Assembly (NCBI GenBank): GCA_024867545.1
Contig: JANFNE010000033.1
Coordinates: 62,001-126,000 of the forward strand
Direction: 5' to 3'
Length of the DNA stretch: 64,000 nt
Source: Phytopythium helicoides
Lineage: Eukaryota; Oomycota; Peronosporomycetes; Pythiales; Pythiaceae
Part shown: piece by piece, positions 18,991 to 30,600 of the stretch
How positions within the stretch are numbered: position 1 is the first letter of the stretch
Layout of the letters: each line of letters begins with the position of its first letter
Program-made: the position numbers and the translations under genes
Notes under the pieces: generated by a model
Seen by the model: only the letters and a program-made list of their open reading frames with translations
Databases searched by the model: none
What the model was told of the DNA's origin: nothing

Positions 18991-19610
18991 TGAGCTGAGA
19001 GCCTTGCTGTCCGGACGCGAACAGCAAGACGATCTAGCCGCAAATTTCTAGCAGAGGCGATCTACCAGCGATCGGAGCAGACGCGATGAACGTAGCAAGG
19101 ACAAAGAGCGCAGTTTCGCGGGAGGTACCTCATTACCTGCGATTGCGACGCTAAAAACTTGGTTTTGTTTACCGACGACGACGGAGACACTGGTGCTTCG
19201 TAATGTCCTCGCAGGATACTAGGTGCCGCTGTTCGAACGAAAGCGTTGCCCTGTCAGCCTTCCTATGCACCAACTGAGACCTGTTGGCAACAAACAGGCT
19301 GTCGCCGAGAGTGGTAAATGTATCACCTCTTGCCGCGTGATTGCCAGGCTAATCTGCATCGTTACCACACCAGACACGACGATTAAAATCCCTCGGCCGA
19401 GTTCAGGTTTTGGGGCTGCGCCGAATGCACGAGGCGAAGCATCCAGCCCCCTCGTCGGTGACGCTCGACGCAAAAAGTCATTTATTTCGTTTTTGATCCT
19501 GGGAAAACGTGCACCGCCCTGCTCTTCGGACAGTGACGTCTTCAATGAGGTGACTCACGACCAGTCTTCGCAATTCAAGCCACCTAGAGTACAATGGTGA
19601 CAAACAGTGT
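18991..19610. other. intergenic region, no gene seen
   Basis: Upstream DNA of the elicitin gene and 3' flank of the uniporter gene. Only short frames without domains on either strand. Confidence 0.5.
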
Positions 19611-21111
19611 CTACGCGGCGCGCGCGGGGGATTGGGGCGGCACTGGCGGCGTGAGGCTCTCCTTGGGCTCGAGCAGGTGCAGGTAGCGAGCCTGCAGCGG
19701 CGTGGCCTTGGCGAGCACGAGCTCGGTCTGCGCGAGCTGGTCGCGGGCGCGCGAGAGCTCGGCCTCGACCTCGTTGTAGCGCGTCTTGTCGAAGGCCGCC
19801 TTGGTGGCGAGCGAGCGCTTCCTCCGCGAGTAGACGTAGTGGTAGATGTTCTCGTACTCGTACTCCTGGTTGGTGATGCTCCACCAGGCGTAGCCGAGGA
19901 CCGAGACGCCGAAACCCGTAAAGTACGTCACAGGCTCCATGATGTCCCACGAGAAGTGGATGAAGGACAGCCAGAAGTAGAGACCGAAGGTGCCGACGAG
20001 CGCCGTCGAGAGTCCGTAGGCGATCACGCCGGCCTGCCGGTGGGCCGCGAGGTCGAGTTCTCGCTGGAGGTTGACGAGCGCGCGGTGCTCGGGCTCGAGC
20101 GCGAGGATCTTGGCCAGCAGCCGCTCGCGCTCCTGCTCAAAGAGCTGCGTCGAGCGCGGCGTGAGCCCGAGCGATTCGAGGTACGAGTCGAGCACGCTGC
20201 GCGGCTGCAGGAAGACCGAGTGCTGCAGGTCTTCGTCGTCGGCCTGTGCGCGTGGCTGCCGTCAGCAAAAGGCGATTTCCGCGAGCAGCGAGGTCGCGCG
20301 GGTCTCACCTTGCCAAAGTAGAAGACGACGCCGGCCTGGTGGAAGGCCGCGAGCACCTCGGGCGCCTGCTTCTTGGGGATGCCGTGCTCTCTGCACATCT
20401 GCACGAACTCCTGCTCGCGCACGCAGCGTCCGCGTCAGCGCCAGCGCCGCTCCCGCTCCCCACAAGTCCTCTCGACGCACCTGGTAGCTGACTTTCCACT
20501 TGCCGAGCGTCTCGATCGCGTGGCGCAGCGAGATGACGGAGGACTTTTGCGCCACGGAGCGCACGTCCAGGTCTCCATCGTCCAGCACGGAGCGGTAGGC
20601 GCCGCCCGAGAAGACTGGCGCGCGCACGGGCAGCACGCGGCCGTTGACGACGAGCTCGAAGTCGTCCGTGAGCACCCTGACGAGCGAGTCGCGCGGCTCG
20701 AAGGGCGATCCACGGGCCGAGCGCACCTCGACGGCCTGCACGCTCGGGTCCTCGGCCTCGATCTGACGCACCACCTCGGCTACGGTCGTCTCTGCGTGTC
20801 GTTCGGTCAGCCAAGCGCGAGAGCGACGCGGGGGGAAAGGCGCCGCCTACCGGGGGGAAAGCTGAACACGCGCTCCTCGTCGAAGCCGCTGAGCGGCAGC
20901 GGCACCGCCAGCGTGCACGTCCCGTCCGCGTACTTGAGCTCGATGGCGCGCGACGCTGGGCGGCAGCGCGTCAGTCAGGCGACCGCAGGCGACGAAGGTG
21001 ACGAGACGCACCGCGGGAGAAAGCGGGCGACAGTTGCGACGCGCGCCGCAGCGCCAGAGGCTGCGGGTGAGGCGCGCGGCGGAGCGCGGAGAGCGCGGCG
21101 CGGCGCCACAT
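19611..21111 (-). CDS. MCU: mitochondrial calcium uniporter pore subunit (five exons)
   Basis: Exons 21111-21012, 20955-20851, 20791-20481, 20410-20309 and 20243-19611 give 416 residues; introns are 56, 59, 70 and 65 bases with GT-AG ends and consistent phases. MCU is the inner-membrane channel for calcium uptake into the matrix. The defining pore signature WDIMEPVTYF starts at W305, with D306 and E309 as the selectivity ring, between two membrane helices (TM1 about 282-301, TM2 about 310-328) and flanked by coiled coils. Residues 40-180 resemble the matrix N-terminal domain (DDFELVVNG..PVRAP). The first exon encodes an Arg/Leu/Ala-rich, acid-free leader of about 33 residues, a good mitochondrial presequence. 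No EMRE- or MICU-like gene is nearby. Confidence 0.92.
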
Positions 21112-21479
21112 GGGGGAGCGGAGGCGACGTGCGATTGAAAAAGTCAGGGGGCGATCTAGCGGCGCAGCACAGATTGGGCGACCTTCGAGCGACAGAGGAG
21201 GATGCTGACAGCGATCTGCAACGTGGCGAGGGTGGGAGTGCGACTCACGATAGAGGTGGAGCCATCACAAGGTTGACATGGACGATGGGGTAGATAGCTA
21301 CGACACAAGACGTCTTACAGGAAGACCACGGTGGAGCATCTTTAGGAAATGAGCGTGCACTAGAACGCAACCACGAACACTACCAGTACCTTCATGACCG
21401 GATTTTTGACTGTGGAGACTTTTCAACGGCTGCTTTATCAGCGACTACTCGAACATGTGGGGTTCCGTGCCAGAAGCAC
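21112..21479. other. intergenic region, no gene seen
   Basis: 5' flank of the uniporter gene. A minus-strand stretch TGACTTTTTCAATCG at 21134-21148 is loosely Inr-like. Nothing else found. Confidence 0.4.
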
Positions 21480-21930
21480 TCATGAATCTTCCTTCAGATC
21501 CTCTCTCGGCGCCATGCTTGATCAGGACTCGGTCATCTCCGAGTTGTTGTTGCCAACAGCTGAGAAATCAAGCGCCGTCATGACAGACAGAGGAATCCAT
21601 CGCATCAACCTCCGCTACATGCTCGACAATGAGCTTCACGGCCGCTAGCAGACCTAGATTCACTGCGTGAACCAACACCGATTCTCCGTGAACGGCGATC
21701 GCGTTCAGATCTGCGCCGGCGTCAACGAGGATCTCCTCCAGCTCGAGCTCGCGTTGCAGATCTGGGTCATTGGCGTTGCTGTTGGGGTTGACAAAATTCG
21801 TAAATCTGAGCTCCCGCTCCAAGCCCCCAACTACGAGCGCCAACGGCATCTCCTTGAATTCGTTGCGAGCATGCTCATCCACGCCGATACCCACAGAGTA
21901 CTTGACGACATCTAGATGACCGGCACGAGC
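21480..21930 (-). pseudogene. ankyrin gene fragment E
   Basis: Corresponds to the last four repeats of copy B: the KYxVGI.. repeat, the shared Asn/Glu/Leu insert (DLQRELELEE) and the final repeats. A net one-base gain near 21595 (a GTCT-like local duplication) breaks the frame, and another break lies near 21535. Similarity to copy B continues past B's stop codon into its 3' flank. It sits immediately downstream of intact copy D. Confidence 0.7.
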
Positions 21931-21940
21931 TATCTTGCGT

Positions 21941-24241
21941 TCATGATACCACGCCGTCAAGGCATTCTTCTTCTTCAGCTAACTCGTAGAGTAGCGCTCG
22001 CACGACATCATCATCTGGGGATATTGTGGCGCCACGATCGATCAAATATGTTACAATATCGAATCGATTATCGCTCGCCGCTCTCACAACTGGTGTGTTG
22101 GCTTCATAATCAGCCGCGTCGATGTCCGCTCCATTATTGATAAGAAGTTGCACAATTCCCAGGCTGCCGCAGATAACCGCGTCCATGAGCGGCGTTCGCT
22201 TGTATCGGTTTTCTGCATTGACATCGGCTCCGTGATCGATAAGATACCGCAGAATCTCCAGACCCTTACGGTGGACTGCAATGTGCAGCGCCGTTGTTTC
22301 GCCGGTACGTGTTCGTGCGTTCACATTGGCTCCGTGCTCAATCAACAGTTTGACACTTTCAAAGCGATCGAACTTGACCGAACAAATTAGGGGTGTCTGT
22401 CCACTATTGTCGGCATCATTCACATCTGCACCTGCATCAATGAGAACTTTTTCAAGGTCAATATTCCACGACACGTTCCCGGTTGCGATGGTCAATGCAT
22501 TTCCCTTGAACTTGCTTCTTGCTTTGACATCTGCTCCGAGGCTCACAAGATACCGGACAGCCTCTAAATTACCGCAACGAGCTGCCCAAAGTAGCGGTGT
22601 ACTGTCATCAATACCGGCAACATCTAAAAATGTGGGAGAGGTTGCAGCTGCTATATACTGGAGCACATCGATACTTCCACTTGAAACCGCGTAGAATAGC
22701 AGAGATCTGTTGTTGATGTCCACCAAGTCAAGCTCAGCCCCAGCGTCGACAAGGAAAAGCAAGACACGAAGATGACCGCCCTCTGTAGCGCGAACCACGG
22801 CGGTGGCGCCAGTATTGCTTGTTGTGCTCACATCTGCGCCGTGGTCAACTAAGTGCTGGACGATCTCAAGGTGGCCTTGACTTGCCGCCACCATTAGAGC
22901 TGTAGATCCAAACATGTCAACAGCATTTACGTCTGCTCCATGCTCGATCATGTACTGTATACAGAATAGACTTCCGCACTTCGCGGCAAGCATTAATGGA
23001 GTCTCACTCAAGTCAAAGTGTGCGTTCACATCCGCACCGTGATTGATCAGATAGTTGGCAATATCCTCGCGCTTCTTGTCCAAGGCGAGTGCAAGTGGGG
23101 TTCGGCGCTTTCTGTCTGCTGCGTTGGTGTTTGCTCCATGCTCGATAAGATACTCCACACTTTCAAAGTCTTCGCGCGATACTGCACTCATCAGTGCCGT
23201 GCGGCGCTCGGCATTACAAGCATTGACGTTTGCGCCATGGTTGACCAAGACCTTGGTTATCTGGCTCGTGATGTCCAATTCGTTCGTAAACATGGTGCAG
23301 CTTAGCGGTGTGGTCTGGCTGTTATCTGCAGCATTTACGTCGGCACCTCGCTCAGCCAGGAACTTCACGACATCCACGTGTCCCCGCCTCGTAGCGATCA
23401 AAATCGGTGTTCGCATGGAATTGTCAGTCGCATCGAGATTCGCTCCACTCTCAACGAGCTTCTCCACCATCTCCAGGTTCCCACTGCCAGCAGCAGCAAT
23501 CAGGACCGAGCTGCCGTCTGCAGCGGTCACTCGAGTGTTGGCGCCTGCACTGATAAGGAGTAGTAAGGCGTCCAAATTTCCATACCGAGCCGCAAGCATC
23601 ACCGGCGTATCTCCTCGACTGGTGACCACATTCACATCTGCTCCAGCGTAGATGAGGCACTTGATCATCTCGAGGCTTCCAGAGGCCACAGCTCTCACGA
23701 GCGCTGTCCTCCGAGGCCCATCGCTTGCATTTACATCCGCTCCATTCTCGACAAGGTATCGCACCAATTCAGCATCCCCGCGCGTAGCAGCGACCATCAC
23801 CGCGGACTCCTTTCCGTCCGGGTCTACGCAATTCACGTCAGCTCCAGCCTCCACCAAGCACCGCACGAGCTCCAGTCGAACGCCGCAGTCCACGCTCGAG
23901 CATCCCGCTGCCGCCACCACAGGCGGTTGTGACGTCCCCCAGTCGCCCCTCACGGTCGCCCCACGCTCCAACAGAAGCCTCACAGCTCGGATGCAACCGC
24001 TCCTGGCAGCCGACGGCAGCGGCGAGGGCTTTGTGTTGGTGACAGCGTCCACTTTCGCGCCGCTCCGGATCAGCAACTCCATGACTTCCACATGGCCGGA
24101 ACTCGCGGCCTCGACGAGCGGAGAGCTACGCAGCTCCTTGTGGCCGTTGGGGTTCGCACCGCTCGCCAGCAGTCGATGGACGCGGTCAGCGTCTCCAGTG
24201 GCGGCTGCAGCCTGCAGCTGATCATCGATGGTCGCCTGCAT
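21941..24241 (-). CDS. ankyrin-repeat protein, copy D (intact, long)
   Basis: 766 residues from the Met codon at 24241 (context MQATIDDQLQAAAATGD, matching copy C; an in-frame ATG at 24418 would add 59 low-homology residues). About 22 ankyrin repeats run through the whole protein with few interruptions, closing with a short acidic tail. No enzymatic or membrane segment. This is the best-preserved member of the local family and the template for recognising copies A, B and E. Partner and role unknown; a scaffold or binding role is inferred from the fold. Confidence 0.87.
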   Translation of the reverse strand: MQATIDDQLQAAAATGDADRVHRLLASGANPNGHKELRSSPLVEAASSGHVEVMELLIRSGAKVDAVTNTKPSPLPSAARSGCIRAVRLLLERGATVRGDWGTSQPPVVAAAGCSSVDCGVRLELVRCLVEAGADVNCVDPDGKESAVMVAATRGDAELVRYLVENGADVNASDGPRRTALVRAVASGSLEMIKCLIYAGADVNVVTSRGDTPVMLAARYGNLDALLLLISAGANTRVTAADGSSVLIAAAGSGNLEMVEKLVESGANLDATDNSMRTPILIATRRGHVDVVKFLAERGADVNAADNSQTTPLSCTMFTNELDITSQITKVLVNHGANVNACNAERRTALMSAVSREDFESVEYLIEHGANTNAADRKRRTPLALALDKKREDIANYLINHGADVNAHFDLSETPLMLAAKCGSLFCIQYMIEHGADVNAVDMFGSTALMVAASQGHLEIVQHLVDHGADVSTTSNTGATAVVRATEGGHLRVLLFLVDAGAELDLVDINNRSLLFYAVSSGSIDVLQYIAAATSPTFLDVAGIDDSTPLLWAARCGNLEAVRYLVSLGADVKARSKFKGNALTIATGNVSWNIDLEKVLIDAGADVNDADNSGQTPLICSVKFDRFESVKLLIEHGANVNARTRTGETTALHIAVHRKGLEILRYLIDHGADVNAENRYKRTPLMDAVICGSLGIVQLLINNGADIDAADYEANTPVVRAASDNRFDIVTYLIDRGATISPDDDVVRALLYELAEEEECLDGVVS

Positions 24242-24689
24242 GTTGACGAGCAGAGGCGCAAATGAGTGGACATGCGGTGGGTGCACGCGGAGCACATCCA
24301 GAGTGAATGAAGGTTTGGCTGGTTCAGGGCGAGCTGCTTCTCCCCCAAGACCACTGCGGGGAACGAGGGTGGAGCCGAACGACTTCAGAAGCCTGGAGGG
24401 CTCCAGACCGATTTGCATTTGGGCTTTGTGACGTCAGGGAGGCCATGAGAAGAGCTCCATGGGGCTCGTTTGTCTCCTGTTGATGGGCTTTGAACTTGTG
24501 AGTGGATCGAAAGCGAGGTGGTCCGACCTTTGTGGCCATCGACTCTTGGCACGAGTCCCTCGTGACTCTTCAAGATACCGCGTCCTGTTGGAGATTTGGG
24601 AGCTCCCCAACAAATTCTCCATCAGCTTGTGAGCCATGGAGGCGGCTCCTGCTCGTCGTGGACGACTTTGCCGTCTTCACGGCACCTCA
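24242..24689. other. divergent intergenic region
   Basis: Shared upstream region of ankyrin copy D and the giant gene. It contains alternative in-frame upstream ATGs for both (24418 minus, 24636 plus) but no recognisable domain. Confidence 0.5.
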
Positions 24690-27600
24690 ATGTCGAGCCT
24701 TTGCCAGCTCTGGCTGCTATCCATGCTCCTTGCTGCTCTTGTGTTCTCGGTGCTGCCAGTGAATGTCGAGGCTGCAGTGACGCAGGATGAGGCGGACGAA
24801 GTGCAGGAGTGGCGCCTGGTCAACGAAGAGTTCGACTGGCAGCAGAGCGAGGAGAACAGCAGCGTGCGAATAGTGGGCAAGGGCGTGCCGGACATTGACG
24901 GCAACTTGTACTTTGCTGGCGTCAAGAGCTACGCAGGTAGGGAGGATGACGAAGGCGATCAAAACATGTTTGTAGCGAAGCTGAACGCGGACAACGCTGT
25001 CGAGTGGACTCGCGAGGTAGAAAAACTCGCTTCAAACCAATGTAAAGAGGGGGAATACTAAGGACCTGTGCGGTTTGTAGTTTGGGACGGATGAGTCCGA
25101 CGGCGCGAACTTCATAACTATTGTCAATGAGACTGTTGACTCGACGGTAGAGGGTGGCAGCGATGCGGTGGTTCAGATGCTCTACGTTGTCGGATGGACG
25201 TGGGGATACCTCGACGAAGGTGGCCACGCGCTCAACGGGTTCGGACATTTCGGTGGCCGCGACGTAGTTCTGTTTAAGATGACTTTGGACGGCGAAAAGC
25301 TGTGGCTTCGGCAGGTATCCGTTCTATTGCAGCTTGCATTAATGGTATCGTCAACTGAGGTGCGATTGTCTGTGCGCTTTGTACTTTGAAGTTTGGTACG
25401 ACTGCGAATGACTTTGGATACGGAGCGACGCTAGACGGCTCATTCGACACGATTCTGCTCACGGGTGGGTGCATCACGGATCAGATTGTCAAGATTGTCG
25501 AGGTTTCGATCGACGATGTGCTAGAGCCACGACAAGACTTCGAGTTGTATGAATCTCAGATTATGGACCCCCACGAGCGCTCAAGCTCTCGTCAACGAGA
25601 GTACCAGTTTGCAGTTAGTCTCAACTCACGTGGAGATATCCTCGACTACGCAATGGACGGTGGTGTGACTCTCACTCCACGACGAAGACGCATCAGTGAA
25701 GATGGTGTTGTGGCCGAGTACGCGGTCGTGCTCAATCGGCAACCATTGAGTGACGTTACCATCTCTGCTGAAGATGTGCGCCTACTGGATGCTAATAATG
25801 AGCCTCTGCAGCAGCTTCGGTTTGTGTCTTCTCCCACAGTGACTTTTACAAGAAACAACTGGAATCGCGAGCAAGTTATTCGAGTCACGGCGGTTGACGA
25901 CGTGATAGCAGAGAGCACTCACTACGCAGTCATTACACATACTTCTTCGAGCATGGATCCCAATTTTAATGGTTCAGCGACACCATTCCTTTACGGCAGC
26001 AACATCACGCTTCAGATCTTCGACAACGATTTAGCTGGCATTCGAATATCGCGCCGACACGTTTTTGTGGGTGAAGGTGGAGCAATCGATCGTTATGACA
26101 TTGTCCTAAGGTCCCAGCCGTGGTATCCAGTCGTGGTTCATGCTGTGCCACTTGATCCGAGCCAAACGGATGTATCTCCGTCTGTTATAGAGTTTCAGCC
26201 TTCTGATTGGAACATTTCACGGAGCATTGTTATATCGGCAGTGGATGACCATTTGTCAGAGAGTGAGTACGGCGGAGTTCACAGTGGCGGAAAAATCATC
26301 CACTACGCAGAAAGCAAAGACTCTAGATATCGCACTCGACGCCCTCTCTGTTTTGATATCCCTGTGTGCGACCCAGAAGATCAAACAGTTTGTCTGGTCG
26401 ACAGTTCGGTAGGTTCGCCTGATACACCAGTACGCGTATGTGACATCACTAACGAATGCGACTTTGCGACTGGCAATGGGGCGTGCATCTCCGTCGTCAA
26501 AGAGCTCCCGTCTGGACAAATACCTGCTCGCTTCGGAAGCGCACCATTGGATCCTTCAATTGACGCTGGAAGCGAGACTGATACGGACAATCCATTGTCG
26601 TACAGCGACCTCATCGCCATGCTTGCACAACAGCAGAACGATCGAAACCTCTTGATGTTAACAAAAGCCTCCACAGAGTTCGGCTTTGTAGATCCACTTC
26701 CAGAGCTCAAAGGTTTTATACTCAGTTTCCTAGGTCTCCTAAACATGGCACAAGTGCGTGAGCTTCGAGAGAGTCCGAGGAAAACCTTGCAAGCAGTTTG
26801 CGATGGAGTTATAAGGTTGGAAATGATGCGTTGGGCGTTTGAAGAGTGGCCAAAGGGTCACACGGCACGCATTCTTGAGGCGGTATTTCAGATGTTTCCT
26901 GACATTACTCCTAGGCATGTTTGGAATTGCGGGATGAGTTTGATTCGTCCCGGACATAGTCTAAACGTAACAATTCTTGATAATGATCCTGGTATCACAC
27001 TGTCCACCAGATCTCTAGTTGTAACAGAGCAATCAGTTTTCACAGATGAATGCGACGATAACCAAACGTGCGCGACCTATACAATAGTGCTCAATGCACC
27101 TCCGTCTAGAAGTGGCACCCAACCAGCATTATCTGAATCCTCTATATGCTCGCTAGATAATTCAAACAAGTGTGGATTCTGGGATGATTTCTCTACTTTT
27201 GCAGCGACTACTTACGACACATCGAGTCTAGATGATGAGAGTTTCGTCAGCGTTGCTATTGTCGGCAATGCACAGTTGAGCATTTCGCCAGAGGTTGTAG
27301 TTTTCTCGAAATTTGACTGGTTTGTCCCGCAAACCGTCACTGTGAGAGCGGCCGACGATAACATTGCAGAGCAAGGAGCCTACTACACGATTTCCCATCG
27401 GGTACAGAACTCAACATTCGGTTACACGGACTCAACTGCTTTTTGGTTCCAAGGTGAGTTCACGAGTGCTCAATACCATTTCCCCTTCTTCTGGGAAGCC
27501 GGCAATGTACCATACAACCATGCACCTATGGTTTTGCATTCTCCCAATCATCGATTCATCAATGTTCAAGTTGTAGATGACGATACTGCTAGCGTAGATG

Positions 27601-30600
27601 TCGTCGTTCGACAACCACTTGGCATACTATCGACCAAAGAAGCCCAGGATAATATGGACTGGGTCGGTGACTTCGCTACCTCACTAGGGTTCAGTGATGT
27701 GTCATTTTCGTCAGACTCAGCAAGTGAGTCTGGGCTTACATCAGCACTCGAAGGGGTACTCGTGTTTGCCCCCAATGCAACTACTTATATCAAGTTTCAT
27801 CTACCACAGTTCCATACGGGAGACTCCGAGCTCCAGCTATTTGGTGCCAAAGTACTTATGTATCAGACACCGTACAAAGTCTTCAACGTATCTGACAACT
27901 CCAGCGAGAGCGCTACAGCCGATACGGAAGATTCTAGCTTCGAGAAAGTCTACCAAATGCGTGTGACAATTATTGAGAATCATTGGACGCCTGAGAGTCT
28001 GCACGATAATACTGTTGAGAAGCCAGCGCCACTTTCTTTCCTGAACCAAGCATCGGCTGAAATGCTAGCTTCTATTGACAAAAGTCGCTCCATTGAAATA
28101 GATATCACAGCAATAGCTATGGACGTTCTTCCAACGCGTTTATCAGTGCTGTCTCTCCAGATTGATGTCCTTGATGGGTTGGAAAATACCACAACAACCA
28201 CAACACAACTCTGCTCATCACAGTTCGAGAGAGGTTTGCGACCTCGCCTAATTCTTCAATACCGTTTTCCCAATCGTTTTCAAGGTACCACTGTCAGTCA
28301 AAGCTCTGCGGCTACAGACCCAGCCACATCTCAGATCCTTTTCGCTGAGTTAGCGATTGATGGAATTCGAGACAATGGAATGATTTCGACTACGCAGGAG
28401 GAAGAAGACCCTTGGATTGAAGTTGAGCTACCTCGTTTAACAAAAATTGGGACTGTGGCAATATTTCTTCCAGAGCAGAGTGAGGGCGACAACGGGACTA
28501 TGTATCTAGTTACCATTGCTTCCATGACAACATTTAATTCCGAGCCACTTCAGCTGAGTGACGCCATCGAATACGGATGTCCTGATCAATGTCCCCAATG
28601 GCAAAGACTTGCTGTTCGTAGAGGTGTATTGCTTTGGAATCTTCATTCTGGGGCTCGAGCAATACGCGTCTATCGTGAAGGTTTCGGGTCTCTTCAAATT
28701 TCAGAGATTGAGGCATATGCATCCTCTGTTTCAGTGACCCCTACTGCCAGCGGAAAGGGGATCCGTTCACGACTCAAGTATGATTGGACTTCGACCCGCT
28801 CATCAGACTCATGGAGACTACTTCAAACGGTTCAAAATTCAGAGGAGGAGAATTTGGCGATACGAATGCCTACGCGTCAGAGTAGCGCAAATCCCTCTCA
28901 CGCTTTGTCTTTCCTTGCTGTTGATGGACAAAGGCAACATTCTTGGGACCCTACAATACTCAGAGATGCCAATGCTAGCGTCAGTGACACGACTGGAGTT
29001 GCAGACATAAATGCATTGGATGCTGGGAGCACTCGGACAAACATCGAAACAAATCCGTGGTGGGAAGTTGATCTCGGAGCAATACTTCCAATAAGCTCTA
29101 TTGTCTTATATCCCTATACTGGTGAGGCAGGGCGGAACTTTTGTGGCGACACATCTAGCCTTGCGGGAGACGAGCAGCAGCTCGGAGACTTATACACATA
29201 CACGCACATGGATCGATTATTGGAACTTGAGGCACCGTTCGTGCAGGAATTTGAAATCCTAGTATCAGACATGTCCCTGTATGGGAATGCCGTCGATTCT
29301 GCAAACGTAGCAGCTTCAGCAACGCTATCGTTTTCCTGCGTTAACCACACAAGCTCTGTGATGTGGCCTGATGTGTTTACTAAAGGGCGCTTTGTAACAG
29401 TTAGAAAAAAGGCCACGGGTATTCTTATGCTAAACGAGGTTGAAGTCTATCGCTGGAACCCGACAAAGACACCGCAGTATATTCTGCTTGACATGTTTGC
29501 CTCTGGCGAGAAATCGATGGCGTTGACACAGGTCCAGCTGATTCCTCCATCTGGATCGGCCTTGCTCGACGACGGAGAACCAGGATATGCGCTTCCAATA
29601 CCATATACTATCCACAGCGTGAGCTCTCAGCGCTCGGCAAGTGGAGCAGGATCGGCAGCGTCATTATCGACTGTAGATCACACGCAATGTTATGTTAGTG
29701 GCAGCGCCACATCAACGCATGAGTGGATAGTATTGCAGCTCGAAAAGCCTACTCCGATCGGTTTGATTGATATTGACACTGATGTGTCGAGGTGCGGGAA
29801 TGACGTCGAAAGCATCGACACAATCAGCGTCGGCAGTTATGGAGCTAGCATAAGTGAAAACCCAGCTGTAAATTCTGGTGTGTGTGGACTGAACGCAGCA
29901 GGGAACCAGATTGACGATAACAACGAGTGTGACCAATACATCTGTCAAGACAGCCTCTGCAACTCGCACACGATGGCACAAGGAAGTACTACACTACTAG
30001 CTATGAGAGACTTTGTTGATATTGTTGTCGTCGGAAAACTGGGTTTGACTCCTCTAATCCGACTCCCACTATCTGTAAATGAGCACCGAAGTGTAGTCAT
30101 TCGTGACAATCCAGCATTATTATGGACATTTGATGACCAGCCCATTAGTTTCGTGGATGGCCAGCGATTGGTCGGCGGTATAGCTAGGGCAACTTCAACA
30201 AGCACCATAGCGGACGTCACAGAGTCACTAGTCCTGGATATTGACGACACAAGAGAACAAACTTTTTTCTCTAACTCCGTGGTCCTGCAACCCGCGTTAG
30301 CCGCCTTCACGCTGGAGTTTTGGGTCAGAATTACAGAGCTACCAAGCGATAGATTCTCGGTAGCTACTTTGTACAGTGCACATGGTGGGGAAGTCACGTT
30401 TGGGAAAATATGGGTCGAAGGCACCACGGCAATATTTCAGTTGATTGATTGGAATAATGACAATCTTTGTGAGGTTGAAGCCCCATGGGACTCCTGGGCA
30501 CCAAAGTGGATGCACGTCAGTGCTTCTTACAACCCTAGTACATCAAGTATATCTCTGTCAATGCGATACTGGGACCATACAAACGTTGTTTTTACGTCCG

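Noticed and set aside
19632..20321. 229-codon plus-strand frame over the uniporter gene
   Set aside because: It is antisense to the MCU exons and its composition mirrors them; the minus strand has the clear pore motif and splice sites.
21112..21479. Additional 5' exon of the uniporter gene
   Set aside because: The first exon already has an ATG and a convincing presequence; nothing further upstream looks coding.
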